The position numbers were made by a program, and so were the translations under genes. DNA of 64,000 bases, from the NCBI GenBank assembly GCA_008638375.1, contig VIRR01000549.1, positions 186,001 to 250,000 of the forward strand. Reading direction: 5' to 3'. The notes below the pieces were generated by a model, which was given only the letters and a program-made list of their open reading frames with translations, was not told the DNA's origin and made no database searches. Positions 1 to 10,440 of the stretch are shown here, one piece after another (position 1 is the first letter of the stretch; the number at the start of each line of letters is the position of its first letter). Origin of the DNA: Nyssa sinensis (lineage: Eukaryota; Streptophyta; Magnoliopsida; Cornales; Nyssaceae).

Positions 1-19
1 TATTTTAGTATATCCCACC

Positions 20-160
20 TTTACATGGGTTTGCACCCCTGTTTTGGTGTCAGTATTGTTTTTTTTTTTTTTTTATGAACATAGGATATACAGTTCACTT
101 TTGGGGGGATATATGCTACGATTTTGCAATACTGATCAGACAAGCATACAGTAAAGTTGC
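20..160 (+). repeat. Intron-like segment, copy 1 of a direct duplication (copy 2 at 1090-1225)
   Basis: About 135 bp starting TTGCACCCCTRTTTTGGTG, through a poly-T run and ATGAACATARGATATACA, to GCAAGCATAC, occurs again about 1.07 kb downstream with scattered substitutions. Copy 1 ends in a good 3' splice site (AAAGTTGCAG). Copy 2 runs into the first WNK-like exon. This indicates an internal duplication of an intron, with different exon sequence following each copy. Confidence 0.75.
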
Positions 161-162
161 AG

Positions 163-272
163 TGGAGATTGCACAGACATGTTTAACGAAGGGCTTGTTG
201 ATATTTGTAGTGCAATTAAGATGGTGGATGCACAGCATCTTGAACAACTTATTCACCCAAGCACATATGTAG
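163..272 (+). pseudogene. Unassigned exon-like segment 1
   Basis: The segment is bounded by a plausible acceptor (TTGCAG at 157-162) and donor (AG|GTTAAAG at 271-279). One frame is open throughout and reads GDCTDMFNEGLVDICSAI..., ending in LIHPSTYVG, which looks like real protein. I do not recognise the family, and it is not a part of WNK kinases I know. It may be an exon from a second captured gene or an unfamiliar exon of the same donor. Confidence 0.35.
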
Positions 273-804
273 GTTAAAGTAGTTAAAAAATACATGCTAT
301 AATGGCACGATTCCAACATATCATATGATCATCTGAATGACAAATTATTAACTTTTTGTTCTTGGTTTAATCATGCCAATATGTCCCTAAAGAGTGTAAA
401 CAATAATTATACATTTTCTATTCATCATTTCTTTTTTCTATTTACTGTCATTCGTAATGTTTTTGAAGGTAAATTAAATAATCAAAAAGCCTACGTAGTC
501 TTGTGGGAAATAAAATACTTCCTCTCATACTTCCATGGTTAGAAATGTCGAGTAACATGATAACACTGTTATTATCTATTAAAATCTGTAAATAAATGTA
601 GCAGCAGGTTAAAATGTTTGTGTTGCTACAATGATGTTGTGCAGCAAAAATCATGGACTTGAAGCCAAGACAAGCAGATATTACTGACTTTCTATGTCTC
701 TTATGAGAAGTTACCTTCTAAAACCTAATGTTATTGTACAGTTGGTATTGTACACAGATGTAATACTGAATTCTGATACACTATTGATTCTTTTTTGTGG
801 CCAG

Positions 805-896
805 AAGCATCACACAGAAAGCTTCTCTTACAAGCAGAAGAAGCAACTGAGATTCAACTCAATGATGCTCAAAGAAGAATTGCAGTTGTCCATAAG
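805..896 (+). pseudogene. Unassigned exon-like segment 2 (charged, helical)
   Basis: It follows a T-rich tract and acceptor (TGGCCAG) and ends at CATAAG|GCAAGT, which fits a GC-AG donor. The open frame reads EASHRKLLLQAEEATEIQLN then DAQRRIAVVHK, a charged, probably helical or coiled-coil stretch. The family is not recognised. Between this segment and exon-like segment 1 (273-804) there is only A/T-rich intron-like DNA. Confidence 0.35.
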
Positions 897-1223
897 GCAA
901 GTTTTTTTCCCCTCCCAATCTGGATAGTGCATCACATGTCAAATGGTTTTCCATTTTGTATCAAGATCCTAGCTATATTATTAGCATGTTGTGGAGTTAC
1001 ATATAGTTTGGGAGCCACTATACTTTGTTAAGCACTATATGTGTACTGGTGAGGACATGTAGTGATTTGGAATTCCCAATCAGTAGGTTGCACATGGCTT
1101 TGCACCCCTATTTTGGTGTCTTTATTGTTGTTTTTTTTTTATGAACATAAGATATACAATTCACTTTTTGGGGATATAGGTTGTGATTTCGCAATGCTGA
1201 TTAGGCAAGCATACCAGTAAAAT

Positions 1224-2260
1224 TGGTGATTTTGAATTTGATTTAAGACCGATAGAGTGCCGGAGAGAACTAGAATGCAAGGACCTTTTCTTAAGGCAGC
1301 CTTTCTTTGAGCTAGATTATGAAGGAAACTCATTTGGCGATGGCTTCTTCAATGGATTCTCCAATGGTGTCACATTTGAAACAGACAAAGAAGGTCATAA
1401 ACATAATAGATATTGTTTAGACGTCATATCTATGAACTGTTTCTGTATCTGTATTAGTGGAGCTCAAAGCTGGCATTATAATTCTCTCTCTTTGCAGGCC
1501 ATATCGAAAAAATTTATTTTCCATTCGACATTGAATCCGATACGGCATTGAGTGTTGCAACTGAAATGGTTGCAGAGTTGGATATAACAGACCAAGATGT
1601 GACTAAAATAGCGGACATGATCGATGGGGAGATTGTTTCATTGGTGCCAGAGTGGAAGTCAGGGTCAGGAATAGAAAAAACTCCGTGCTTTGCAAATTTA
1701 GGCTTCTGCCACAATTGTGCCTCCAACCATACCTCTGATGGTTCCTTCATGAATTTTCTGTCGAAGAATCCCAGTGCCAAAGATTTGCAAATTTTGCAGT
1801 GTTCTGGCAATGGATGTGCTGCTATGCATGGACGGTTTGAGGAGATCACATATCAGGTTGATGGCCTGAGAATTATGTTTCAAATGATACAAAGAATCCA
1901 ACTTTATCAATCCAATCCAATGGTTTCCATTATACAAGAATTTGGGATAAGCACAAAAGTCTTGCATGCAGTTCAGTAGGCCCTGGAGAGAGCCATTCTA
2001 ATGAAGAACATGAAAAATTGGATCAAGCAATTTTTGCAAAGGGAGAGATAGGAATAGAGAATAAAAGTTCATCCAGTGCATTAAATTTTATCAAATCTTT
2101 ATTAGGTTCCCATTCCTTTTTTGCAATTCATTCATTGTCTCATGACCTTTCAGACGATTATGATAATGAAATTTAGCAGGAATTGAGATAGCTTAGAGCA
2201 AAGTACCATATGGAATTGAGGAAAATTGTATGTTGCATATTTTGTAACTCATTTTTTGTT
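1224..2260 (+). pseudogene. WNK-type serine/threonine kinase, C-terminal fragment (broken)
   Basis: Two exon-like blocks encode the region after the kinase domain of plant WNK (with-no-lysine) kinases. Block 1 (about 1224-1400) reads DLRPIECRRELECKDLFLRQ. Block 2 starts after an acceptor at about 1498 and reads [19 protein letters not shown]..., then [15 protein letters not shown] and LVPEW, which is the conserved OSR1_C/PF2-like segment of plant WNKs. The kinase domain is absent. A frameshift lies near 1865-1975. The downstream frame (GESHSNEEHEKLDQAIF..., LSDDYDNEI) then hits two in-frame TAG codons (about 2176 and 2191) in what should be the terminal coiled coil QELR-LRAKYHMELR. It is clearly non-functional, and together with the Helitron-like end it suggests a transduplicated fragment. 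Confidence 0.85.
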
Positions 2261-2322
2261 CTCAATGTCTTGGAAAATATAAACATAAAATATTGTATGC
2301 AGTGATGTGATTATAAATTATT

Positions 2323-2351
2323 CACGTGCAACGCACGTGCAATATTACTAG
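2323..2351 (+). other. Helitron-like 3' terminal hairpin and CTAG end
   Basis: CACGTGC-AAC-GCACGTG forms a perfect 7-bp stem, followed by CAATATTA and CTAG|T. This is the classic hairpin plus CTRR arrangement of plant Helitrons. Confidence 0.6.
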
Positions 2352-2453
2352 TATATAATATACGTATGTATAAGTTGTTGAACATACATTACTTATATAA
2401 TATATAATATAGATATATATATATATATCACTTATATATTTTCAATTGGTGTA

Positions 2454-2487
<34 letters not shown>

Positions 2488-2634
2488 ATTATATGTTTGA
2501 TTGAGTTGTGATAGATTGTTATATCTTTCGCTAGCTACCTATCAGTTTGTGGTGCCGTCACTAAATTGGGGGGTAATGTCAGTAGCAATTTGGATGAGGT
2601 GGAGCGCATGGTAATGCGACTAGGCTGTTAAGAT
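2352..2634. repeat. A/T-rich spacer with (TA)n tracts
   Basis: The spacer contains TA dinucleotide runs at about 2411-2427 and 2457-2485, then about 110 bp of ordinary sequence ending in AAGAT (2630-2634), the left target duplication of the next element. No gene was seen. Confidence 0.8.
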
Positions 2635-2957
2635 TGTAACACCCCAATTACTTGACCGGCATGTTTTGTGTATTGAAAACTGTTTTGGGAATGAAATGTC
2701 GGGTTTAGCTAATTTAATATCTATTTTTAATAGTGATAAAACTCGAATTAGCTAATTATGAGAAACTCGAGGAAATTAAAAACTGACATTGGACCTTGAT
2801 TAATGAAAGATATTCTGAGTAGGAAGTGACAGAAAGAAACCGCACTGAAAAAGGAGTTACGGATTGGGAGTTAAGGCCAAAACAGTGAAACTGGAATTCT
2901 GCGACAACCAAACAGGGCCTTAACCAGAAAAATAGGAGAAAATGGTCACTTGAGAGG

Positions 2958-3028
2958 CCAAGGGGAATTGAACCCTTGACCTACCAAGGTAGGTAAAATC
3001 TGTCCCAAAAAGTTACCAACTAGGCTGT
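2958..3028 (-). other. Antisense tRNA-like segment 1 with A and B boxes, in LTR F
   Basis: Read on the minus strand, an A-box-like AGCCTAGTTGGTAAC (3026-3012) is followed about 40 nt later by a B-box with its T-stem, GGGTTCAATTCCCC (2975-2962). This spacing is as in tRNA genes and tRNA-derived SINEs. It is not a recognisable functional tRNA, because no acceptor-stem pairing was found. It may be a relic of a tRNA-derived insertion or an internal pol III promoter. Confidence 0.45.
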
Positions 3029-4313
3029 TGGTTACTTTGTGCATATATACAGCAATATATGTATATAACCTATAATCTTGCCCAAGCCACCACCCAAATT
3101 GGCCAATGGCCTTGCATGCATTCCCTTCATCATAGCCCTCCATCACCTCCATCAGTCAATCAGCCACTAACCCCACTAAGGGCAGAGATACACTCATATA
3201 TGTGTATAGCCCTATATGTACATATATATATACATAACTTGCATCAAATTCTCTCTTTAGAGAATTCTGAAAATACAGAAAGTGTGTGAGTTCTGTTGTG
3301 TGTACGTAGGGTTGATAGAGTGAGAGTGTAGAGAGAGAGAGGGAAAGGAAGCTTTGCATGCAAGGGAACTTGAGGAGAAATTTGGCCATTTGAAGTGCAA
3401 GGGGGGACTTGAGGATCACGGTGCATGAACTGAGAAGCTTGAGGGACATTTAGAAAGGTCTGAACCGAGCCAAGAGTGTGAACTACTACTGCTTGAAGGT
3501 AAAATTCTAAATTATCTTCAATTCTTGTTTTGTAGATTTTGGAACTGTTTGATAGAATTAGACTGCATGCATGTTTTATTCTTGATCCTAGGAATTATTC
3601 TGAGTGTATTGCATGGCTTAGAGGTCTCGGATAGGTCAAGAACCATGAAACCCGAGACCAACCTCCATTGATGAAGCTTGGAAACACCAAGTCTGATTCG
3701 ACCAAAACCATTTGAGATTTTGCATGTCGAGACCCGAAATAGACCCTAAGAGGATCTCAAACATCTACCTACGCGACCCCAGAACACTGTATGGCCCCAC
3801 GAATTTCAAAATATTCTTACGGGTTCAAAACTTAAATTGTCGATGCATGTGACTAAACTGAAAAATGAAGATAGGGTCTTGATCCTTATGATTTTTAGAT
3901 CACATAGCTTCAAAAATCACATGAAATGGTGAAGAATCGAGGATGCTAGGTCGTGTTACAGGTCACGGCTATCGTTTTGAAAACAGAATGGTTTAGAGTG
4001 ATTCGAAGCTTTAATTGGATGCTAAATGATAGATATGACATGCAGAAACCTGTTAGGATGAAAAACAGAGAGAAACCGTGTATTAAAACTCACGAAATAG
4101 AAGCTAAAGATCTGCAGAAATTAGGGCAACACTGTGTAGGGTTTGATGAAGGAGACGACGCTGAGTCGACTCCGTGTCTTTTAAACCGAGTTGGCGGGTT
4201 GACTCGGACATGTGTCAAACAATGGGACTGCCACCGAATAAATAGAACGGTGTCGTTTTGGCCGTTTATATGTTAAACTGATATGTTTAAAAAGAAAAGA
4301 AAGGGAAGGAAGG

Positions 4314-4386
4314 AAAAAGGGGGCTACGGGGTTTCGAACCCCTGACCTCCAGAACCCACGCGCCCCTTCTTTCCACTCGGCCACGC
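4314..4386 (-). other. Antisense tRNA-like segment 2 with A box, B box and T-run, in LTR F
   Basis: On the minus strand: A-box TGGCCGAGTGG (4383-4373), matching the D-arm of Leu/Ser tRNAs; then B-box and T-arm GGGGTTCGAAACCCC (4342-4328), a perfect T-stem; then GTAGCCCCC and TTTTT (4318-4314), a pol III-type stop. About 30 nt separate the boxes. No full cloverleaf is apparent. It is the best pol III-like module in the window. Confidence 0.55.
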
Positions 4387-6003
4387 ACCTGCGTGTGACC
4401 TTATGAGACAGAATATATATATATATATTATATATTTAATGAAAACCAGAAAAAGAAAAAAAAGGTGCATTTTTGCGCCTTATGAGATTCGATAGCAGTG
4501 TCTATTGGAGAGGGAGGTGGCACGCGTCCGCTGTGCCACCCTATTCGACCATTCACTATTGTGCCGAAAATAATATATATACTATATATTCTGAAATTTA
4601 TTTAATTAAAATCATTTAATTAAATTAAATACTCTAAATTAGTCCGTTGTCCAAAAATCATAAGTTATATATGTATTCCTACTGTCTCGGACCCTCTGAG
4701 TCCAATGGTGAGGTCCGTGACTGCAAATGAGGTACCAAAAAAAAAATATGATGTATGAAATTACCAAAATACCCCTGACACTGTACAAGGCCCAAATGAA
4801 ATCCGATTTCAACGGAACTAATACCAGTAGTAGACCTGACACTTGTGAGACTGTATACATGATTAGATGACGAACCCGAGGCAGAAATTATGTGACGGCA
4901 AAAATGACCAAAATACCCCTGATATACCCGAACCCAGATTTAAAAGCCGAGAAAGTCTAAATTGACTTTCTTCGATCTTCCGAACTCAATGGTTAGGTCC
5001 ATAATATGAAAATCAGAACCGATAAATGTGTGAAGGCACTGAAACCCTAAGCCAAATGCTTAAGAGGTAAGACCTATGAACTAGCCACTATAAGTTAGTT
5101 CCATGAGACCCATCATAGGGTAGACTTACTCAGTCTAAGGTCATGAGTTGATAAATCTTTATAAATTGTTATAGGCTTAAGGAGAAAAGAGGAAGGCTTC
5201 GTTCATAGCTTCAAACTCGAATATTGAAGGTGAGTAACTTCTGACACTGTTTAAGTTACTGCTCCTTGATCTGATGAATTGTTTCGAATACCATATGTTT
5301 TAAATGCAATTGTTTTAAATGCATGTTTTATCACCGATGACATGGTTTTTAGTTTCTCAAATGATTAACTATACTTCTGATTGATATGCTAGCACTCTGA
5401 ACCGTTTATTTGTTTTGATCTATTGAATTTGACTTGGATTTATTGAACTATTAATTCCAACTGATTTAATTAACCATGTGATTTAAGCAAAGATTGAATT
5501 CGAAACTCTTGCCTGGATATCTGTGTTACTCACTGGGCTTTTTAAAGCTCATTCCATTATTTTAATAATTTCAGGGGAACTCTCAGATGGACAGGTTTAG
5601 CAGGTCCAGAACTTAGGGGGAAAATGTTGGAGACCCCCAGATAAAATGATAACCCATTTTTGTGAATCTATACCATTTTTGTACTTTTTGTGTAACTGAA
5701 CAGATTATGACCTTTTGTGGTGAAACTGTTTTGTAATCTTAATTAAGATAGGACTGACTATGATGTATCCTGAATGCTCTGCCAAGTATATATGTATGCA
5801 TTCTCTTGTGAAAATTCCGCTGCTTAAATTATATATGTTGAATGCATTATGCTTGGGATTTAGATCGGAATGGCCTGTGGTTAGGATTACCGTCGGGGTT
5901 TTGTTTTCAAAAAAAAAACTGATAAAACCCGATGGGTGCCTAACTGGCCTTTGCCACGTGCCCCAAATCTGCACAGGGTGGGTCTGAGGGATGTGACAAA
6001 GAT

Positions 6004-6242
6004 GGTGGCGAGGTGGTAGAGTTGTGGTAACGATCATATTGGAAATGACAATGGATGTGGTGGTGGTGGAAGTGCAGTGGTGTAGGAGACGGTGGTGATT
6101 ACGATGGCAATGACAACGATTGCAAAGATAGTGGTAGTACTAGCGGTGCGGTAATGCTGGTGCACATTCATTGTAACAAATAAAGTATAAAAGTAATTTG
6201 TTTATTTATGAAATGTATTTTTGTTTTAGCTTTTGCTTAAAA

Positions 6243-6280
<38 letters not shown>
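6004..6280. repeat. GGT/GAT-rich stretch and (GT)n(AT)n microsatellite
   Basis: 6004-6160 is rich in GATGGTGG-like triplets with no long open frame. A GT run of about 14 units starts near 6243 and passes into (AT)5 just before the MITE. Confidence 0.8.
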
Positions 6281-6281
<1 letters not shown>

Positions 6282-6933
6282 CAAGGATCAAAATTTCGTT
6301 TCTTTTCCATCGAAATGGCCGAAAAGTTTCCGTTTCTCAGGGAACCGAAACGAAACACTAGTGGAACACCGAAATTCACATGTTTTCATGAAAACAAAAT
6401 TGTTTCCGTGGAAACATACCGAAACTAATGGAAACATACCGAATCAGAGGAAACATTTCTTTTGTATCAATAATAATTCTAGAAGTTAGTAAAAAATAAT
6501 ATCCATTTATTTTTCAAGGATTAAGACTCAAGATTACAAGAAGATATTTCTATTATTTTTCCTAAAATAATAGAAAAGTAGTAGAGGAAATAAAGTGTAG
6601 AGAAACAATTATTTTAATACTAAGTTACTAATTATAATAGGTTTAAATCGTTATTTTTTTTACTTTTTATTTTATATGTAACTTGTGTCAAATTGTCTAA
6701 TTCGTGGATATTACATAACATATATCTATTATATCATTTATCATGAATATGATGTATGTGCCTTAAACATGCACAAATATTCAATAAATAGGCTTATTTG
6801 TAGAAATAAATAAATTTTAAGTTATGTTTTCAAATGTTTCCAATTTTTTTTTTCCGTTTCCATTATGTTTCAGAAACGTTTCCGTTTCCGGACAGACCGA
6901 AAGTATACATCGAAATGATATTTTGATCCTTGT
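6281..6933. mobile_element. MITE with ACAAGGATCAAAAT terminal inverted repeats (653 bp)
   Basis: The left end reads ACAAGGATCAAAATTTCGTT. The right end, reverse-complemented, reads ACAAGGATCAAAATATCATT: 14 identical bases, then continued similarity. The element sits in TA runs on both sides, consistent with TA target preference (mariner-like), though the exact duplication is masked by the microsatellite. The interior has many GTTTCCG/GAAAC motifs and no transposase ORF, so it is non-autonomous. Confidence 0.65.
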
Positions 6934-8339
6934 ATATATATATATATATATATATATGTTTTTGGGTATACCAAACACTCCATTTTACTTTTTTAAAGAT
7001 ACAAAATATTTTAAAAAAAGCGTTACTAAACTTACACAATTTTTTTAAATACCTAAAATATTTTTAAATGAATATTTTAAAATTTAGATAATTGTCAAAT
7101 TAAAAAAGTAAAATTGTTAAATAAAAATATCTATTCTCTTTTCTTTTATTTTCTATTGATTATTTAAATAAAAAATAATAATTTCTTCTCATTTCTCTCC
7201 TTAACATTTAAATAAAGTGAAAATGAGTACTTTATTTTATTTTCTTTTCTCATCTATTTTATTTTAAAGAATTAATTATACTTTAATATTTTATAGTTTG
7301 GTCCCAATTTTAAATAAAGCTTTCTATTATTAATTGTAACAATTTAACCTCTCAATTTATAATTTAATTTTAACTGAGACCAATTATAAACGAAACTCAT
7401 ATAAAATTATAAGATATTAAATTATTATTACACGAACCCTATCATTAATAATTTGAAACCATTATTTGAATTGATATTAAATAAAATAAAATTATAAGGT
7501 GAGTAACTCAATTATTACCATTAATAATAGAGGGGCAAACTACTCCAATTTATCCTATTTTAAATTATCTTTTATTTGTCTTTCTAAAACTTCGTTGCTC
7601 TCTCAAGTCTCGTAAGTTTTGTTTGAACAATCGGCTAAGAAGGCATGATTATATATAAAATAGTTGGATTGGATAATATTCTGTAAGATGTAAATATTCT
7701 AATTCAGTATTTAAAACTGATCCAAATAAGACTGAATATGTTGTTATATCTTAATCTTGTGTTTAAGTACTTATCAAGACATAAAGTTTGGATATAATTA
7801 TTTTTATTTTTTATTTTCTTGTGTATTGTTTTTCTTAAGACTTTCAAAAATTATTTTTCTAAAATTTATTTAATTTTTTTCAAATATATGCATATAAAAT
7901 ATCTAAAATTAAAAATTTATTCACAAATCAATTACAAAATTTAATAATCATAATCACAATATTTTAAAATAAAATATTACTATTGTTATATATGTGTGTG
8001 TGTAATAGTTCATTTATTGATATAAAAAATATATTAATAAATTTAAATATATCAAAAATAAAATAAAATAAAATTGAATAATGAAAAAAATAAAAATTAT
8101 GATTTTTTAACTTCACTTTTTGTCGTGTTTGTCTCTTTTAATAATATAATTTTTTAATTTAATAAAATAAAATAATTCAAATATTATTATTTTTTAATAT
8201 AAAAATATATTCCATCCGAATAAGATATAATAATTCGTCAAATATAAATATTCTAATCAAACATGAAATAAAATATTTATCCAGTCGGACGCTATTATCT
8301 GTTCGCTCAAACATGGCCATTGTTAACAACTTAACACTA
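6934..8339. other. A/T-rich intergenic DNA, nothing recognised
   Basis: Long A/T-rich stretch with short homopolymers and no credible open frame, repeat unit or terminal repeat that I can support. Confidence 0.6.
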
Positions 8340-8733
8340 CCATTTTAAAGATATTCAGTTCTCTCTGTCTGTTCCTTTCTAACACCGACAACCCAATCTG
8401 TGTCTTCTCAGTCTTAACGTCGGCCGTCACAGCCACCAAAGCTAAACCCCTAATCTCCGCCACCGAAGCTAAACCCCTAATCTCTTTGTTTCTCTTTTTC
8501 CATCTACATCGGAACCCCTAACCTCTCAATCTATCTCGCTCTCTCTATTTCATTCTATATCTTGGCCGACCCACACTCACCACCGTCGCCTAAGCTCAAT
8601 TACAGCCCAAGACAATTTTGAAACACAAGTTAGGTTAGTTTCCCTTGTTTCTTTCCCTAAATCTTCACCTTAAATGATTCAAATCTTTGCTGTCTCCATA
8701 CACGTGTATGGGTATGTATTTATATATCTATCC
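8340..8733 (+). other. Pyrimidine-rich leader-like segment (possible 5' UTR remnant)
   Basis: Base composition changes abruptly from A/T-rich to C/T-rich (TCTCGCTCTCTCTATTTC). It contains a 27-bp tandem duplication of CCACCRAAGCTAAACCCCTAATCTC (about 8441-8493) and later AAGTTAG|GTTAGTTTCCC, a possible donor. This resembles the transcribed leader and first intron of a plant gene. Element C is inserted at 8734 and no coding exon was found beyond it, so it may be an orphan promoter/UTR. Confidence 0.3.
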
Positions 8734-9168
8734 TGTAAAGACCTGTATTTTTTTTTTTTGGAATAAAATGTTTAATTATTTATTTATTCTTTTATGTGTT
8801 ATGCATGTGTGATGTGTTGTATGTGTAAGCATATATATATATATATGTAGTGATGCATGCTATGTGTATACATGTGTCGAGATGTATGTATGTGTACACA
8901 AAATATGTGTGAATAGTGTGTGGTGTAAGTATGCATGTAATTATATATAATGCATGGTGTGTATGTTATGTGTATGCATGCATGTATATATATATATATA
9001 TTTAAATACATTTTTTTTAAATATGAATATATATATATATATATATATATCAGTATGTGTACTGTTGTGTACTGAAGCTGTATGTGTACGGGTGTGTGAT
9101 GTGTGGGTGTGTGCATGAGTGGTGTAATATATAAACATATATATATATATATATACACACATAGGTTG

Positions 9169-9204
9169 CACAAGGTCAACTTTGCATTTAATGCAAAGCT
9201 GCCT
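9169..9204 (+). promoter_or_regulatory. Hairpin near predicted transcript start of LTR C
   Basis: Arms CTTTGCAT (9178-9185) and ATGCAAAG (9189-9196) form the inner stem, with outer arms CAAGG and CCTTG separated by a small internal loop. It lies just after an (AT)n TATA-like tract. The equivalent position in LTR A has a perfect 12-bp version. Confidence 0.5.
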
Positions 9205-10367
9205 TGTGATGGAAGAGGGTGACTAGAGCAGTAGGGAAAGTCAGAAAAGGAAGGGAAGGGTGGGGTGTTGCAGGTGTTTGCGTGAGGGAGTGTATATGTA
9301 TGTGTGTATATGCATCGGCTAGAGGGGAAGAGAAATCAGAAAAAAAAAAGAAAAAAAAAGAAAAAAAGAAAGATGGGGTGGCTGTAAACATTACGGGGAG
9401 ATTGACGACATTAGAGGGGTATCTAGAAGTAGAAAAACCAAGAAGAAGAAGAGAGGGAAACACTGCTAAAGAGGTAAAAATCACAAACCTATACATTTTC
9501 TCTCTCTAAAAGTTTTCCATGCATGTAACCTGATTAAAGCATGATGAGTAGTTTTATTCGTGAGGTCTTGTAGAGCATGAGATGTAGGTTAAAATGCAAA
9601 AAGAACCAAGTTAAAAGGTTGAGGAAGGGTCGAGATATTCACAGTTGCAGGCTTAGGGTGTTAGCTTGGTTTTTCATAGATCCATGTGAAGAACTTAATT
9701 TAAATAAGAGAATATTGATGTGGTGAAGTGCAGGAAGTAATTAGGAAAGAAATGAAATTGAAAAGTTAAAAACCATATAGGAAATTTTGGAAAAACACAG
9801 TTGGCCGGAATCTGGGTTCATGGCAGGAAAACGCAATGGGGGTCTCAGAGATGGCGAGGTTTAAAGGGCCTAAGAACCATCCTATATAGTGCAGAAACTA
9901 ATCCCATTAAAGTGTGAGTCGAAACAAGGGAAAGAAAGGCAAGAAATAAGGAAAAATCAGCTCACCAGAAATTCGAACCCTCGCCGAAATAGCCACTGTT
10001 ATAACTTGTTCGACGGCCAAAATCCACCCAATTCCATTTTTGAAATTTAGATGTGAGATCCTCACGACCCGTAGGTTTAAACCCCGTTGGAGTGGTGTAA
10101 AAACCTGATCGAAACAGTGGCCGGAGTCGGAGGGGATGACCGGCGTGTTGCCGGAGAAGAAGAAGGTTGTTTTGGCGTTGGGCCTGTCTTGTTTAAAAGA
10201 CTTGGGCCTGTTTTGTTTTAAAAGAGGTTTGGGCTTGTTGTAGTTTAAAGAGGGGCGGCCTGTCTCAATTAAGAAATCATTGGGCTTAAAGTGGGTTGGG
10301 CCCAATAACTTAAAAAGAAACAAAAACAAAAATAAAAAGAAGGAAAAGGGTGAGGGGTGCGACTGCT

Positions 10368-10440
10368 AGGGATCGAACCCTGGTGGTGAGTGTGGCAAAA
10401 GCGCATGCGGACCAAGTGGGGACGGTTACTAACCGTACCA
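10368..10440 (-). other. Weaker antisense tRNA-like segment in LTR C
   Basis: On the minus strand a good B-box, AGGGTTCGATCCCT (10381-10368), follows a poor A-box candidate (GGTTAGTAACC, 10434-10424) by about 45 nt, and TTTT occurs downstream near 10350-10344. It lies in the same relative part of the LTR as segment 2 of element F. A further isolated GGGTTCGAATTTC occurs on the minus strand near 9986-9974. Confidence 0.3.

Larger units (their letters stand above)
1..2351 (+). mobile_element. 3' part of a probable Helitron carrying gene fragments
   Basis: The right end has the form of a Helitron 3' terminus: a perfect 7-bp hairpin (CACGTGC, loop AAC, GCACGTG; 2323-2339), an 8-nt spacer, then CTAG at 2348-2351 followed by T. 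There is no target-site duplication, as expected for this class. Upstream lie spliced-looking fragments that do not belong to one gene: WNK kinase exons at 1224-2260 and two unassigned exon-like segments. Introns are kept, so the capture was from genomic DNA rather than cDNA. The 5' TC end and any Rep/helicase gene would lie left of the window, so autonomy cannot be judged. The alternative is a decayed WNK locus with a chance hairpin. Confidence 0.6.
2635..5998 (+). mobile_element. Solo-LTR-like element F (3.36 kb)
   Basis: The element begins TGTAACACCCC and ends GGGATGTGACA. It is flanked by a perfect 5-bp duplication AAGAT (2630-2634 and 5999-6003), so both ends are defined by integration. 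No gag-pol and no second copy of the terminus is present, so it is best read as a solo LTR left by LTR-LTR recombination, or as a large non-autonomous unit. It shares with elements A, B, C and G the TGTAA...TGACA ends and the repeated GAGTCCAATGGTGAGGTCC-type module (4700 and 4985 here). Such long LTRs fit Ty3/gypsy, but lineage cannot be fixed without internal DNA. Two antisense tRNA-like segments lie inside. The short ORFs are not credible genes. Confidence 0.8.

Noticed and set aside
4314..4386. Calling a true tRNA gene
   Set aside because: A and B boxes are good, but no acceptor stem or anticodon arm can be folded; kept only as tRNA-like.
8441..8500. Telomere-like CTAAACCCC repeats
   Set aside because: Only two copies of a longer 27-bp unit with CCCC instead of CCC; not telomeric DNA.
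8799..9179. Long open frames rich in YIYIYI/HTHT on the minus strand
   Set aside because: They are translations of (AT)n and (GT)n microsatellites within LTR C; no protein-like composition.
9188..9509. Lys/Glu-rich frame (EKSEKKKKKKEKKK) and its opposite strand
   Set aside because: Product of an A/G-rich LTR leader; a similar purine-rich leader occurs in A and B.
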